64,000 nt of DNA from Thalassomonas sp. M1454 (GCF_007097525.1 NZ_VKDD01000004.1:186001-250000), one strand, 5' to 3'. Shown: positions 25,907 through 38,452, numbered from the stretch's first letter. The notes: generated by a model from the sequence alone, not told the origin. Translations and numbers: made by a program.

Positions 25907-27535
25907 ATGAATAACCTTCTCACAAAAATAATAATAATAGGTTTTGGGGTAACATTGAGTTGCCAATCTCTGGCTGGGGTGAAGCTTGCAGATGTTTTTT
26001 CAGATAATATGGTTTTACAAAGGGATAAGCCAGTAAATATATGGGGGCAGGCTGACCCGGGAGAAGCCGTGAAAGTTACCTTCTCAGAACAAAGTTTGAC
26101 TACGGTTGCCAATATTGATGGTACGTGGGCAGTACAACTAGCACCTTTATCCGCAAATAAACATGGTCAGCAACTACAAGTAACAGCTCAGAATACCCAA
26201 GTAATTAATAATATTTTAATTGGTGATGTTTGGCTTGCCAGTGGCCAGTCTAATATGAAATACCCCACGCAAGGTATTTTAAATAGTAAAGAGGTTATAG
26301 CTAAAGGTAACAATCCTTTAATTAGATTGTTGAATATTAAACAAAAAATAGAAAAACAAGCGCAAACAAAGTTAGCGGATAAATGGCAGGTTTCATCTGC
26401 CAATAGCATTAAACAATTTAGTGCTCTTGCTGCGGTATTTTCTCAAGAGATACAACCACAATTGGATGTGCCTATAGGTATTATCTCCGCTGCGGTAGGT
26501 AGTACATCTGTTGAAGCTTGGGTATCAAAAGATGTATTGCAGTCAGATTTATTTGCCCCTGCAGTTGCTAAATGGCAGGAGGTTGAAAACAATTGGGATG
26601 TATATGAGGCGGCTTACTTTCAGGAAGAACTTGTTAAGCATCAGCGCTATCTGGCAAAAATGAAATCTCAAGGCAAAACGATACCGCCAAAAAGATTGAA
26701 ACCGCCAACCAAAGCGATAGCCCCGCACGAGAGTCGTCAATACCCATCAGGTTCATACAACGGTATGCTGCACCCACTATTTCCAATGACCTTAAAAGGG
26801 GTTTTATGGCGCCAAGGTGAAGCCAATATGCAAAGAGGTTGGCAATATCAATTTTTATTGGCTGAAATGATCAACTTATGGCGGAGTAATTTTAAGCAAG
26901 CCGATTTACCTTTTATCCAAGTGCAATTACCAGAGCAAAAGCGGGCTGTTGCAGTACCTAGAGATAGTGCTATTGCAGAAACACGTGAATCACAGTTTAA
27001 AGTGGGAACCAAGCTAGCTAATGTGCACACTGTTGTAACGATAGACTTACAACAACAAGGTGATATACACCCGAAGAATAAAATAGTGGTTGGCCAGCGC
27101 ATTGCATCTGTAGCTCTTAATAAAGTTTATGGTATAGATAAAAGATTTTCGAGCCCAGTGTTTAGCCATGTTAAGCAATCAGACACTACATTATTTGTGT
27201 ACTTTTCTGATATCAGCAAAGGGCTGGTTACGGCTAACAGGAAAATTGGCTCTGGTATACAGTTGCTGCAAACTCATGATGCCCCCGTTGGTTTTGCCAT
27301 TGCAGGAAAAGATAAAGTATTTCATTGGGCAGATGCTAAGTTGATTAATAATGTTGCAGTATTATCCCACCGTGATGTTAAACAACCTCTGTATGTACGC
27401 TATGGCTGGGCCGATAACCCAGAAGGTCTTAATGTTTATGATGCCAGTGGTGGACCATTAATGCCATTTCGTAGCGATACTTTACCAGCTATCAGTAAAG
27501 GTAATGTAGAGGATAAAGTTAGGATGAATAGATAA
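25907..27535 (+). CDS. Sialate O-acetylesterase-like SGNH hydrolase
   Basis: A 542-residue exported carbohydrate esterase. After a signal peptide (cleavage around SLA, residue 23) comes VKLADVFSDNMVLQRDKPVNIWG, the typical N-terminal beta domain, then the catalytic SGNH blocks: ASGQSNMKYP with Ser115, the GVLWRQGEANM block, and DIHPKNK with the catalytic His. Such enzymes remove O-acetyl groups from sialic acids or plant/algal polysaccharides. ATG 25907 is taken; a TTG at 25886 would overlap the pilin. It pairs with the sulfatase downstream, suggesting sulphated, acetylated marine polysaccharide as substrate. Confidence 0.85.
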   Translation: MNNLLTKIIIIGFGVTLSCQSLAGVKLADVFSDNMVLQRDKPVNIWGQADPGEAVKVTFSEQSLTTVANIDGTWAVQLAPLSANKHGQQLQVTAQNTQVINNILIGDVWLASGQSNMKYPTQGILNSKEVIAKGNNPLIRLLNIKQKIEKQAQTKLADKWQVSSANSIKQFSALAAVFSQEIQPQLDVPIGIISAAVGSTSVEAWVSKDVLQSDLFAPAVAKWQEVENNWDVYEAAYFQEELVKHQRYLAKMKSQGKTIPPKRLKPPTKAIAPHESRQYPSGSYNGMLHPLFPMTLKGVLWRQGEANMQRGWQYQFLLAEMINLWRSNFKQADLPFIQVQLPEQKRAVAVPRDSAIAETRESQFKVGTKLANVHTVVTIDLQQQGDIHPKNKIVVGQRIASVALNKVYGIDKRFSSPVFSHVKQSDTTLFVYFSDISKGLVTANRKIGSGIQLLQTHDAPVGFAIAGKDKVFHWADAKLINNVAVLSHRDVKQPLYVRYGWADNPEGLNVYDASGGPLMPFRSDTLPAISKGNVEDKVRMNR

Positions 27536-27582
27536 TTTTTTTAAAACTATTTTTATAATTAATTGTAATGTCAGGAAGTAAA

Positions 27583-28974
27583 ATGATTAAACGAATCCTA
27601 ATTTTAGCTATCTCTTGCTTCATTTCTATAAGTGCTGCAGCTAAGCAGCCTAATATTGTTTTTATTCTTGCTGATGATCTTGGAGCTCATACTTTGAGTT
27701 CAGATGGCAATCCAATAATGGAAACGCCACACCTAGATAAATTTGCCAATGAAGGCATGAAATTTACGCGAGCTTATGCCAATGCTTCTACCTGTAAGCC
27801 ATCTCGCGCGGCAATCATGAGTGGTCAATACGCACCTAGAACATCGATTTACCGAGTTGTCGATCGACATAAGATGAAAGGTAAACCTGATCTTAGCAAC
27901 AGCATTAAGTTTAAAGTACCACCAAATGCGAGTCATTTAGCATTAGAAAATGTGACTATCGCCGAGTCGTTAAAATCTGCTGGCTATACTACAGGGCATT
28001 TTGGCAAGTGGCATTTAGAGCAATATAAAAACTACCTACCAGATACCCAAGGCTTTGATGTCTCATATGAAAGCCATAAGGCGCACTTTGCAGCGAAAAT
28101 AAACGTAGATCAAAAGATATTAGCTGAAGATGTTTATGTTGGTGACTACATGACAGATAAGGCTATTGAGTTTATGTCGCAGGCAGTTGCTAAAAAACAA
28201 CCATTCTTTACTTATTTACCCTATTTCCTCATTCACAAACCTACAGAAAGTAAAGCTGAAGATGTTGCTTATTTTCAGAAAAAATTAGGTAATGATTATG
28301 ATCAAACAACCATTCAAGTAGCGGCAATGACTAAAGCATTAGATGATAATGTTGCCCGGGTTTTAACAACGCTAAAAGAGTTAGGAGTTGATGACAATAC
28401 ATTAGTGATATTCACCTCGGATAATGGTGGCTACAAGATGCAAGATAATATTCTTAATGGCGATCTGCGTACTTATAAAGGTGAAGTTTATGAAGGGGGG
28501 TTAAGAGTACCTTTCTTAGCTCGTTATCCTGGAAAAATAAAACCAGGAAGTACTAATTCTGAGATGGTGATGGGAATTGATATTTATCCGACTCTAATGG
28601 CATTTGCTCAGGCTCAATTAGGGCAAAAAGTATTGGACGGTGAAAATTTGATGCCCTTATTAACTGGAAAAACCCAGCAACTAGAGCAACGTGCTCTTTA
28701 CTGGTTTTTCCCTAAGTGGTCACAATATAAAGCGGTTACTAAAAAGTGGAAAAATAGCTGGCGTAATGTCATTAACGATGGTCAATACAAGTTAATACAA
28801 TACCCAGATTATAAAACCATTGAGGTGTATGACTTACAAAATGATCCAAATGAGAAAAAGGATATTGCTAAAATATATCCAGAAATAGCGCAGCGCTTAG
28901 AAAAACAGTTAAACCAATGGAAACTAGCTATTTCAGCACATAAAGAAATACCTAATCCTAATTATTCTGAGTGA
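27583..28974 (+). CDS. Type I sulfatase
   Basis: A 463-residue exported sulfatase of the alkaline-phosphatase superfamily. The formylglycine-forming motif CKPSR starts at Cys71, the metal-binding DD at 31-32 (ILADDLG) and a later FTSDNGG are intact. Cys-type sulfatases need maturation by an anaerobic SME or FGE enzyme not encoded here. ATG 27583 is chosen because AGGAAG lies 5-6 nt before it; the ATG at 27568 would put that Shine-Dalgarno inside the gene. It is 47 nt downstream of the acetylesterase and likely cotranscribed, so the two probably act on one polysaccharide in the periplasm. Confidence 0.88.
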   Translation: MIKRILILAISCFISISAAAKQPNIVFILADDLGAHTLSSDGNPIMETPHLDKFANEGMKFTRAYANASTCKPSRAAIMSGQYAPRTSIYRVVDRHKMKGKPDLSNSIKFKVPPNASHLALENVTIAESLKSAGYTTGHFGKWHLEQYKNYLPDTQGFDVSYESHKAHFAAKINVDQKILAEDVYVGDYMTDKAIEFMSQAVAKKQPFFTYLPYFLIHKPTESKAEDVAYFQKKLGNDYDQTTIQVAAMTKALDDNVARVLTTLKELGVDDNTLVIFTSDNGGYKMQDNILNGDLRTYKGEVYEGGLRVPFLARYPGKIKPGSTNSEMVMGIDIYPTLMAFAQAQLGQKVLDGENLMPLLTGKTQQLEQRALYWFFPKWSQYKAVTKKWKNSWRNVINDGQYKLIQYPDYKTIEVYDLQNDPNEKKDIAKIYPEIAQRLEKQLNQWKLAISAHKEIPNPNYSE

Positions 28975-28981
28975 TTAAAAA

Positions 28982-29006
28982 AAAGGCCTGACAATGTCAG
29001 GCCTTT
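28982..29006. terminator. Bidirectional terminator
   Basis: Stem AAAGGCCTGA / TCAGGCCTTT with loop CAATG, an A run upstream and T-rich end downstream. It separates the sulfatase gene from the convergent rho. Confidence 0.85.
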
Positions 29007-29025
29007 ATCTATAACAAATGTGTTA

Positions 29026-30285
29026 TTACTTACGCTTCATTGAATCGAAGAAGTCGTTATTGGTTTTTGTCATTGCTAGTTTATCGATCATGAATTCCAT
29101 AGCGTCGATTTCGCCCATCTCGTGTACGATTTTACGCAGTATCCACATCTTCTGTAATTCATCTTGTTTAGTAAGTAGCTCTTCACGACGAGTACCAGAG
29201 CGGTTAAAGTGAATTGCAGGGAATACACGTTTCTCAGCAATCTTACGAGATAAGTGTAATTCCATATTACCAGTACCTTTAAACTCTTCGTAGATAACTT
29301 CGTCCATTTTAGAACCCGTATCAACAAGAGCTGTAGCGATAATTGTTAAGCTGCCGCCTTCTTCAATGTTACGTGCCGCACCGAAGAAACGCTTTGGACG
29401 ATGCAGAGCGTTTGCATCAACACCACCAGTTAATATTTTACCTGATGATGGAATTACTGTGTTGTATGCACGAGCTAGACGAGTAATTGAGTCGAGTAAG
29501 ATAACAACATCTTTTTTATGCTCAGTTAAGCGTTTGGCTTTTTCAATTACCATTTCTGCCACTTGTACGTGACGACTTGCAGGTTCATCAAATGTTGAGG
29601 CTACAACTTCACCTTTTACTAGGCGTTGCATTTCTGTCACTTCTTCCGGACGCTCATCAATAAGTAATACCATTAACTCACATTCTGGATGGTTATAAGC
29701 AATACTTTGCGCGATGTTTTGTAGTAATAACGTTTTACCAGCCTTTGGTGGAGCAACGATTAAACCACGTTGACCTTTACCAATTGGAGAAGCTAAGTCT
29801 AGAGTTCGTGCAGTAATATCTTCTGTACTACCATTACCACGTTCCATTGTTAAACGGTCAGTAGGGTGAATTGGCGTAAGGTTTTCAAATAGTATTTTGT
29901 TACGAGAGTTTTCAGGCTTATCAAAGTTTACTTCATTAACTTTTAATAAAGCGAAGTAACGTTCACCATCTTTAGGTGGGCGAATCTTACCAAAAACTGT
30001 ATCGCCTGTTCTTAAGCTAAAACGTCTTATTTGACTTGGAGATACATAAATATCGTCCGGTCCAGCCAAGTAAGATGAGTCAGCTGAGCGTAAGAAGCCA
30101 AAGCCATCTTGTAAAATTTCTAACGTACCGCCACCAAAAATATCTTCACCGCTTTTGGCGTGAGCTTTAAGGATTGCGAAAATGACGTCTTGTTTACGGG
30201 TGCGAGCTAAATGTTCAAGCTTCATTGTCTCAGCAAGTTTCATTAATTCGCTGATAGATTGAGCTTTGAGTTCGATTAGATTCAT
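29026..30285 (-). CDS. rho: Transcription termination factor Rho
   Basis: A 419-residue Rho, the hexameric RNA helicase that ends transcription. The N-terminal helix bundle and OSB RNA-binding fold ([25 protein letters not shown] region), Walker A ([16 protein letters not shown]), Walker B ([15 protein letters not shown]), and the Q/R-loop segments are all present. Length is the usual 419. It follows trxA on the same strand with a 218-bp leader, within which rho autoregulation would be expected. Order trxA-rho with divergent rhlB matches E. coli. Confidence 0.97.
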   Translation of the reverse strand: MNLIELKAQSISELMKLAETMKLEHLARTRKQDVIFAILKAHAKSGEDIFGGGTLEILQDGFGFLRSADSSYLAGPDDIYVSPSQIRRFSLRTGDTVFGKIRPPKDGERYFALLKVNEVNFDKPENSRNKILFENLTPIHPTDRLTMERGNGSTEDITARTLDLASPIGKGQRGLIVAPPKAGKTLLLQNIAQSIAYNHPECELMVLLIDERPEEVTEMQRLVKGEVVASTFDEPASRHVQVAEMVIEKAKRLTEHKKDVVILLDSITRLARAYNTVIPSSGKILTGGVDANALHRPKRFFGAARNIEEGGSLTIIATALVDTGSKMDEVIYEEFKGTGNMELHLSRKIAEKRVFPAIHFNRSGTRREELLTKQDELQKMWILRKIVHEMGEIDAMEFMIDKLAMTKTNNDFFDSMKRK

Positions 30286-30466
30286 ATTGATGGGTCTTTG
30301 TGCTTTTATAGTGTTTGCTTAATTAAATTGTGTTTTAAGCGAGTGTTAAACTTGCTAAAACGAAAAGGTCTTTGAAAAAAGATATGTTGAGTCTTTAAGT
30401 TAGCATTAAAATTACAATAGGTAAAGTTGTTGCTTAATTAACCGGCAGGTATTTTGTGATTTTCAT

Positions 30467-30496
30467 AAAAAAGGCTGATTTTCATCAGCCTTTTTT
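30467..30496 (-). terminator. Terminator of trxA
   Basis: Stem AAAAAAGGCTGAT / ATCAGCCTTTTTT with loop TTTC; on the minus strand it is followed by a long T run. It lies 8 nt after the trxA stop and separates trxA from rho. Confidence 0.88.
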
Positions 30497-30503
30497 CGAG
30501 AAA

Positions 30504-30830
30504 TTAAAGATTTGCGTCTAAAAATTCTTTTAATTGGTTCTTAGAAAGTGCACCTACTTTAGTGTCGGCAACTGCACCATCTTTGAATAATAATAACGTA
30601 GGGATACCACGGATACCATATTTAGGTGGAGTACCAGAATTTTGGTCAATGTTTAATTTACCAACTGTTACTTTACCGTCGTATTCTTCAGCAATTTCTG
30701 AAAGGATAGGGGCAATCATTTTACAAGGACCACACCATTCAGCCCAAAAGTCTACTAGTACAGGGCCTGTAGCATTAATTACATCAGCATCAAAGCCGTC
30801 GTCAGTTAACTGAACAATTTTATCGCTCAT
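30504..30830 (-). CDS. trxA: Thioredoxin 1
   Basis: A 108-residue thioredoxin, the general cytoplasmic disulphide reductant. The redox site WCGPCK has Cys33 and Cys36, and the cis-Pro loop is GIPTLLLF. The start at 30830 follows a GGAGAAAAAA Shine-Dalgarno and gives the normal [13 protein letters not shown]; a longer reading frame upstream is not needed. It is 286 bp from the divergent rhlB, with rho downstream. Confidence 0.97.
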   Translation of the reverse strand: MSDKIVQLTDDGFDADVINATGPVLVDFWAEWCGPCKMIAPILSEIAEEYDGKVTVGKLNIDQNSGTPPKYGIRGIPTLLLFKDGAVADTKVGALSKNQLKEFLDANL

Positions 30831-31116
30831 TTTTTTCTCCAAAAGGGTGGCAATACGCCATATCAAGATTCAATATTTATCGATATTGGGATGCATTGCA
30901 ACTATTTCAAGCTCATTTCTGGTAATTAGTTATAACTTTTCATCATTTGCTTAAATATCGATAATAAACAACGAGCTTATTACATAACCTAATACCATTG
31001 CCATTAATTATGTGCACAATGAGCAGAAACTTAATGCATTGCTATAAGCTTGTTATTATCAAGTAAAGCTATATAAATTATGTGCATTGCCATTATATAG
31101 TGTTATTCTAAAGGCT

Positions 31117-32391
31117 ATGACAAAAACACATTTAACAGAAACTAAGTTTTCCGAGCTAGGTCTTGCGCAAGCAGTCGTTACCGGCTTGGAATCTATGGGC
31201 TTTCACAACTGTACAGCTATCCAAGAGAAATCTTTACCGGTATTACTTTCAGGTAAAGATATTGCAGGACAAGCACAAACAGGTGAAGGCAAAACAATCG
31301 CTTTTTTAGCTGCAACGTTTCATCACCTGCTGTCTAAACCTAAACCAGAGCATAATCAGCCACGTGCGATTATCATGGCTCCTACACGCGAACTTGCTAT
31401 CCAAATTGCTAATGATGCAAAAGAAATGGTAAAAAGCACAGGCCTGCGCCTAGGTGTAGTTTATGGTGGCGAGGGCTATGAGAGTCAACGCGAAACATTA
31501 GATAAAGGCGTTGATATCTTAATTGGTACTTGTGGTCGTTTAATTGACTACTTAAAACAAGGCGTTTATAAGCTAGATCAAATCGAAGCGGTAGTTTTAG
31601 ATGAAGCCGATCGCATGTTTGATTTAGGTTTTATTAAAGATATTCGCTTTATGTTTAACCGCATGCCTGGCGCTAAAGAACGTTTAAATATGTTGTATTC
31701 GGCAACCTTATCTTTCCGCGTGAAAGAGCTTGCTTTTGAACATATGAATGACCCGGTAAGTGTTGAAATCGAACCGGAACAAAAAACTAATTTACGCATA
31801 TCTGAAGAACTATTTTATCCTTCAAATGAAGATAAAATGGCTCTGTTGCAAACCTTACTTGAAGAAGAATGGCCAGATAAAGCCATTATTTTTGCTAATA
31901 CTAAACATGTTTGTGAACGAGTTCATGCGCATTTAGAAGCGGATAAAATTCGTGTTGGTTTGTTAACTGGTGACGTACCACAGAAAAAGCGTAACAAAAT
32001 CTTAGAGCAATTTACTGCAGGTCATTTAGATGTGCTAGTTGCTACTGATGTTGCGGCTCGTGGTTTACATATTCCAAATGTTACTCACGTTTTTAATTAC
32101 GACTTACCTGACGATTGTGAAGATTACGTACACCGTATTGGTCGTACTGGACGTGCCGGTGCTACTGGTCATGCAATAAGCTTTGCTTGTGAAGACTCAG
32201 TATTTAATTTGCCTGCAATCGAAACATATATCGAACATGCATTGCCGGTAAGTAAATATGATAGTGACGCACTATTAACTGATTTGCCAAAACCTAAACC
32301 TCGACCTCGCAGACATAATGCGAATAATCGTGGGCGTAATGGTAATTCTGGTGGTAATCGTAACCATCGTCGTCCCAACCATAATAGATAG
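31117..32391 (+). CDS. rhlB: DEAD-box RNA helicase RhlB
   Basis: A 424-residue ATP-dependent RNA helicase of the RNA degradosome, which feeds structured RNA to PNPase/RNase E. Seen: the start [11 protein letters not shown] as in E. coli RhlB, the Q motif [10 protein letters not shown], Walker [13 protein letters not shown] in [16 protein letters not shown], and [10 protein letters not shown]. The C-terminus is Arg/Asn/Gly-rich ([16 protein letters not shown]), a low-complexity RNA-binding tail. ATG 31117 has an AAAGG just upstream. The next gene, gppA, begins 10 nt downstream. Confidence 0.95.
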   Translation: MTKTHLTETKFSELGLAQAVVTGLESMGFHNCTAIQEKSLPVLLSGKDIAGQAQTGEGKTIAFLAATFHHLLSKPKPEHNQPRAIIMAPTRELAIQIANDAKEMVKSTGLRLGVVYGGEGYESQRETLDKGVDILIGTCGRLIDYLKQGVYKLDQIEAVVLDEADRMFDLGFIKDIRFMFNRMPGAKERLNMLYSATLSFRVKELAFEHMNDPVSVEIEPEQKTNLRISEELFYPSNEDKMALLQTLLEEEWPDKAIIFANTKHVCERVHAHLEADKIRVGLLTGDVPQKKRNKILEQFTAGHLDVLVATDVAARGLHIPNVTHVFNYDLPDDCEDYVHRIGRTGRAGATGHAISFACEDSVFNLPAIETYIEHALPVSKYDSDALLTDLPKPKPRPRRHNANNRGRNGNSGGNRNHRRPNHNR

Positions 32392-32401
32392 GAAGTGTTA
32401 A

Positions 32402-33910
32402 ATGCCTGCAAGTGTCCCTTCTTGCTCTCAGCCGTTATATGCGGTCATTGATTTAGGTTCAAATTCGTTTCATATGTTAATCACTCGCCTGGTCGCTGAT
32501 AGCGTCCAGGTAGTTGATAAAGTGAAACGAAAAGTTCGTTTAGCTTCTGGTCTAAACGAGCAAAACATTCTCAACCAAGCCGCCATGGCTCGCGGTTGGG
32601 AATGTTTAAGTTTTTTTGCTGAACGCCTGCAAGACATCCCCGCCGAAAACATAAAAATAGTTGCTACTGCAACCTTAAGGCTTGCGCAAAATGCCAATGA
32701 ATTCATCACTAAAGCAGAAGCTATTTTAGGTTATAAAATTGAACTTATTTCGGGTGAAGAAGAAGCTCATAATATTTATTTAGGCGTTGCTCATACAACC
32801 GCGAGTGCAGATAAGCGTTTAGTGATTGATATTGGCGGCGCTAGTACTGAGCTTATTGTTGGTAGTGGCTTTGAACCGAAAAAATTATGCAGCTTAGATA
32901 TGGGCTGCGTGACCTTTAACTCACAGTTTTTCAGTAACGGTGAGCTATCGGCTTCAGCGTTTGCACTAGCCAATAAAAAAGCTAAAAGTTTACTGCAGCC
33001 ACTTGTTGATACGTATAAGTCAATTGGCTGGGATTGTGCTTTAGGTGTTTCTGGCACATTACAAGCTGTTGCAGAGGTACTTTCAGGACAAGGTAAGGTG
33101 CAACAAATTACTTTGGCTAACTTGTTAGATATCCAGCAGCAGGTTATCCAATGTAAAACCCTTGATATGTTAAATATTCAGGGTTTAGAGCAAGAGCGCA
33201 TTCCTGTTTTTGCCCCCGGTTTAGCTATATTAATCGCTATATTTGAAACCTTCGATATTACAGATGTGCAAATTGCTGGTGGTGCTATCCGCGAAGGTCT
33301 ACTGTATGAGTTACTGCCGAATATGCGTAATGTTAATATTCGTCAACGTACATTAGCTGGCTTAATTGAGCGTTATAGTATTGATGAGCGTCATGCTTAT
33401 CGTGTTGCCAATATTGCCGATCAAGGCTTCAATGATTTAGTCAAACCTTGGCAGCTACCTAATAATTTAGCCAGTATTTTACAATCAGCCTGTGTGTTAC
33501 ACGAGATTGGTTTATTACTTGAGTATAAGAAAAACAAACAGCATGCCGAGTATATTCTAAATAATGCCGATTTAGCTGGGTTTTCTGATGCCGAGCGTAA
33601 GTTGCTCATAGCCCTAGTGAGTAATTATAAAACCGAAATTAACTTTGTTACTTTAGCCGCGCAAAGCTTTACCACAAATGATCTGGCAGTTCGCATTATT
33701 GCAATTTTAAGGTTAGCAGTTATTTTATCAAGACGAAGAAAAGACGATGCATTAGATCGCGTTAACTTTACTGCACAAGATAATAGCTTAACTTTACAGC
33801 TTGAAAGTTCGTTCTTAGAGAAGCATCCACTGATTTATGATGGCTTAAAACGTGAAGTTGAATTTTTAGCGCAGTTGCAATTGAGCTTTAGCGTTACAAC
33901 CTTCGATTAA
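32402..33910 (+). CDS. gppA: Exopolyphosphatase / pppGpp phosphohydrolase
   Basis: A 502-residue GppA/Ppx protein of the ASKHA fold. It hydrolyses pppGpp to ppGpp and/or long-chain polyphosphate. Seen: phosphate-1 loop VIDLGSNSFHMLI, VIDIGGASTELI, and GGAIREGLLYEL, with a C-terminal HD-like helical domain. Being next to rhlB it corresponds to GppA in E. coli rather than Ppx. It overlaps the convergent DMT transporter gene by 4 nt. The start ATG is 10 nt after the rhlB stop with GGAAG upstream. Confidence 0.92.
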   Translation: MPASVPSCSQPLYAVIDLGSNSFHMLITRLVADSVQVVDKVKRKVRLASGLNEQNILNQAAMARGWECLSFFAERLQDIPAENIKIVATATLRLAQNANEFITKAEAILGYKIELISGEEEAHNIYLGVAHTTASADKRLVIDIGGASTELIVGSGFEPKKLCSLDMGCVTFNSQFFSNGELSASAFALANKKAKSLLQPLVDTYKSIGWDCALGVSGTLQAVAEVLSGQGKVQQITLANLLDIQQQVIQCKTLDMLNIQGLEQERIPVFAPGLAILIAIFETFDITDVQIAGGAIREGLLYELLPNMRNVNIRQRTLAGLIERYSIDERHAYRVANIADQGFNDLVKPWQLPNNLASILQSACVLHEIGLLLEYKKNKQHAEYILNNADLAGFSDAERKLLIALVSNYKTEINFVTLAAQSFTTNDLAVRIIAILRLAVILSRRRKDDALDRVNFTAQDNSLTLQLESSFLEKHPLIYDGLKREVEFLAQLQLSFSVTTFD

Positions 33911-34751
33911 GCACTTTTTGCTGTTCTCATTACCCACATATTTGTAAGTAAAATGATGGCTGCGCCAGTAACAATGTTTATCGTTACTGGTTCAGAAAAT
34001 ATCAGCATTGCTGCAATCACGCCATAAACAGGCTCTAAATTGAGCGCAATACTTGCACTCCCTGCACTTAAATACCGCAACGAATAGACTAACAGTGTAT
34101 GAGCCAACGCGGTGAATACTACCCCCAGCAGAATGAGCAAGAGTAGTTCGTTAAATTCAGGTGTTAGTTGGTAGTAAAGCAGACCTGGAGCCAAGATAAA
34201 GGCTGCTACTAAGTTTTGATAAAAAGAAATTTGTAAGGCAGGGGTATTCTCGATAAATTTTTTATTAAACAAGGTTAGTGCGGCGAAACTAATTGCTGAT
34301 AGTAAGCCGCTTACTAAGCTTGTTATTGAGTATTCAATGCTGCCATCAACAAAAATAATTATTAGCCCCAGTAAACAAATGAGTGATGATACTAAGGTTT
34401 TGATCTGCAGCTTTTGCTTAAAATAAACAGGTTCAAATAGCGTCACAAATACTGGGAAGCAGGCAAAAGTTAGCAAGCCTAAAGTAACACTTGAGTTGCG
34501 TATACAGTGAAAGAAACTCCACCAATGCAGAGCGAGAAGTATGCCGCTTATTAGCAGAGGCATATATTTAGATCGGGTATTTAGTTTTAAGCTTTGTTGA
34601 GTAAATTGGCAAAATAAAAAAATAGCCGCGGCCGCAAAAAAACTACGACCGAGTACTATGTATAGAGCAGGTAAGTCTAACCATTTACCAAAGAGTGCAC
34701 ACAGAGCAAATAGTAATACCGCGCAGTGTAGCAGGATAAATGGCTGAGTCA

Positions 34752-34752
<1 letters not shown>
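33907..34752 (-). CDS. EamA/DMT-superfamily transporter
   Basis: A 281-residue inner-membrane protein with ten predicted transmembrane segments in two EamA repeats, of the drug/metabolite transporter superfamily (RhaT/YdcZ/RarD-like). ATG 34752 overlaps the hemB stop by one base (TAATG) and has GAGGAG upstream, so it is translationally coupled to hemB. Whether it exports a porphyrin precursor, an amino acid or a metabolite cannot be told from sequence. It overlaps the end of the convergent gppA gene by 4 nt. Confidence 0.85.
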
Positions 34753-36568
<1,816 letters not shown>

Positions 36569-36569
36569 T

Positions 36570-37151
36570 TTAGTTAATACGTTTAACTTTAACTGAACGA
36601 TTTGAATTTTCAGTGGTTAATGAAAATGAATTAAACATGCCTCTAGATATTTTTACTTGCTGACCACTTTTAAGCTTTATACGGCCAGAAGAAATAGTTG
36701 ACCATTTTTGACCATTGGTGAAAGTTAGAGTCCATTTCCCGTGCGGGTTCTTAGAGGCTTTTTCTATGGTAAAAATAAAGTGATCAGTATCAATTTCTGC
36801 TTGTGTTTTTTTATGTTCGTTACCAAAGTTATTTTCAAGCTCTTTTGCAGGATCTGGCGCTTGTACAGTAACAGCCGCTGGCTCTGGTAAAATAGGCTCG
36901 GTGATTAAAGGCGATGACTCTGCCGTTGTTATAGCTACCTCAGGAGCTGAATTATCAGAGGTGCTTGTTGTTAAATTATTGGCGCTAAACCATGCATCAA
37001 AACAGGCTAAACGTTGCTTATCATCGCTAAGTTTTGCACATTTTTGAACATCAGCATCGACCATAGCAACACTGGCGTTAACAGGGATAAATAAGAGAGC
37101 AAAAAGGGTAAATAAATTAACTGTTATTGATTGTATTTTCATCTTGTTCAT
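36570..37151 (-). CDS. Secreted VasI-like protein of unknown function
   Basis: A ~193-residue exported protein; the start is ambiguous between ATGs at 37154, 37151 and 37142, all of which give a good signal peptide ending VNASVA. The mature N-terminus has [19 protein letters not shown], a cysteine/Trp pattern like the VasI/DUF-type periplasmic proteins, then a Pro/Glu/Thr-rich linker, and a C-terminal beta domain with [20 protein letters not shown]. It lies between tatC and tatD and overlaps tatC by ~35 nt, so it is translated in the tat operon. It is not itself a Tat substrate, as no twin arginine is present. Confidence 0.72.
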   Translation of the reverse strand: MNKMKIQSITVNLFTLFALLFIPVNASVAMVDADVQKCAKLSDDKQRLACFDAWFSANNLTTSTSDNSAPEVAITTAESSPLITEPILPEPAAVTVQAPDPAKELENNFGNEHKKTQAEIDTDHFIFTIEKASKNPHGKWTLTFTNGQKWSTISSGRIKLKSGQQVKISRGMFNSFSLTTENSNRSVKVKRIN

Positions 37152-37881
37152 CATTATTAGGACGTGTGTAAAAAGATGCTGCAATAAGCCCAAGCTCAAA
37201 TAAAAGCCACATAGGTATAGCTAATAATGTTTGTGAAATCACGTCAGGAGGAGTGAGCAACATGCCGATAACGAAGACGCCAACTACAACGTAAGGGCGC
37301 TTCTCCCTTAGTGCATTCGGTGTAGTAAACCCAGTCCAACACATAAGTATAATTGCAATTGGTATTTCAAATGCAGCGCCAAAAGCAAAAAATAGCTTAA
37401 GCACAAAATCTAAGTAACTTGATATATCGGTTGCAACAACGACTCCTTCAGGAGCAAAGTTACTAAAAAATTCAAACGCTAAAGGAAACACCACAAAATA
37501 AGCAAATGAAATGCCGCCGTAAAATAATAAGCTACTGCCAAATAACAAAGGTGCAATTAAGCGTTTTTCATTTTTATATAAACCTGGAGCAATAAAACTC
37601 CAAATTTGGTACAAAATAAATGGCATCGCCAGAAAAATGGACACCACTAAGGTTAGCTTAAATGGGGCGAAGAATGGCGAAGCTACATCTGTAGCAATCA
37701 TATTAGAGCCTTCAGGCATAACTGCGAGAAGGGGCTGAGCTAAGTATTGATAAATATCTTGAGCAAAATAGGCCAGACTAGCAAAAATAACTAATACGCT
37801 TAGCACCATAGCCAACAGTCGGCTACGTAACTCTAATAAATGATCAAATAATGAAGAGCCACTAGATTGTTCACTTGTCAT
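37117..37881 (-). CDS. tatC: Twin-arginine translocase subunit TatC
   Basis: A 254-residue six-helix inner-membrane receptor for twin-arginine signal peptides. Seen: [13 protein letters not shown] at the cytoplasmic N-terminus, the [18 protein letters not shown]-like helix pair (residues ~75-95), and [28 protein letters not shown] 37881 is chosen because it gives [15 protein letters not shown] and overlaps tatB by 11 nt, as usual for tatB-tatC. Codons further upstream lie inside tatB. Confidence 0.95.
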   Translation of the reverse strand: MTSEQSSGSSLFDHLLELRSRLLAMVLSVLVIFASLAYFAQDIYQYLAQPLLAVMPEGSNMIATDVASPFFAPFKLTLVVSIFLAMPFILYQIWSFIAPGLYKNEKRLIAPLLFGSSLLFYGGISFAYFVVFPLAFEFFSNFAPEGVVVATDISSYLDFVLKLFFAFGAAFEIPIAIILMCWTGFTTPNALREKRPYVVVGVFVIGMLLTPPDVISQTLLAIPMWLLFELGLIAASFYTRPNNDEQDENTINNS

Positions 37882-38206
37882 TTTTTTCGTCACTTGCGCT
37901 AGTTTTATTGTTTGATGCATAAGGTCGATTAGCTTCTTCTGCTGCGGCTTTTAAAGAATTCACTGACTGCTCTAGCTCAGGAGAAAGGTCTTTTAAACCT
38001 TGCTCCTCTGCCTTTTTTAGATTGGCATGCAGCTCATGAACTCGTAACTCTTCTTTAAGCTCAGTTTGTACTGAGGTACTGAATTGCTTGATGTTATTTA
38101 TCCATGCACGAATAGTACGAATAGCAGTAGGTAGGCGCTCTGGTCCCAATATAATAAGACCCATTACGCCTATAACCATAAGCTCCCAAAAACCAATATC
38201 AAACAT
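37871..38206 (-). CDS. tatB: Sec-independent translocase subunit TatB
   Basis: A 111-residue TatB with an N-terminal transmembrane helix ([20 protein letters not shown]), the GPERLP turn and an amphipathic helix, followed by a charged tail. With TatC it forms the receptor complex for folded, twin-arginine-tagged substrates. It starts 3 nt after tatA stop and overlaps tatC. Confidence 0.94.
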   Translation of the reverse strand: MFDIGFWELMVIGVMGLIILGPERLPTAIRTIRAWINNIKQFSTSVQTELKEELRVHELHANLKKAEEQGLKDLSPELEQSVNSLKAAAEEANRPYASNNKTSASDEKNDK

Positions 38207-38209
38207 CGA

Positions 38210-38452
38210 TTACGCCTGATCTTTATCTTTTGATTTTTCTTTTACATCATCAAAGCTGCTGTCAGCTTTATCTTGAGTTAGTTTTTCCGCTTCAGGCTCT
38301 TCTTTTGAGTCTTTATCGTCACTCACCGCTTTTTTAAAGCCCTTTACTGCAGAGCCTAAATCACCACCAATGTTGCGTAGCTTTTTAGTGCCGAATAATA
38401 AAATGATAATGGCAAACACAATTAATAGTTGCCAGATGCTAATTCCACCCAT
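38210..38452 (-). CDS. tatA: Sec-independent translocase subunit TatA
   Basis: An 80-residue TatA: short transmembrane helix ([18 protein letters not shown]), the FGTKKLR hinge, the amphipathic [10 protein letters not shown] helix, and an acidic/lysine tail. It oligomerises to form the translocation pore. It is the first gene of the tatABC operon, 158 bp from the divergent beta-barrel-like gene. Confidence 0.95.
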   Translation of the reverse strand: MGGISIWQLLIVFAIIILLFGTKKLRNIGGDLGSAVKGFKKAVSDDKDSKEEPEAEKLTQDKADSSFDDVKEKSKDKDQA

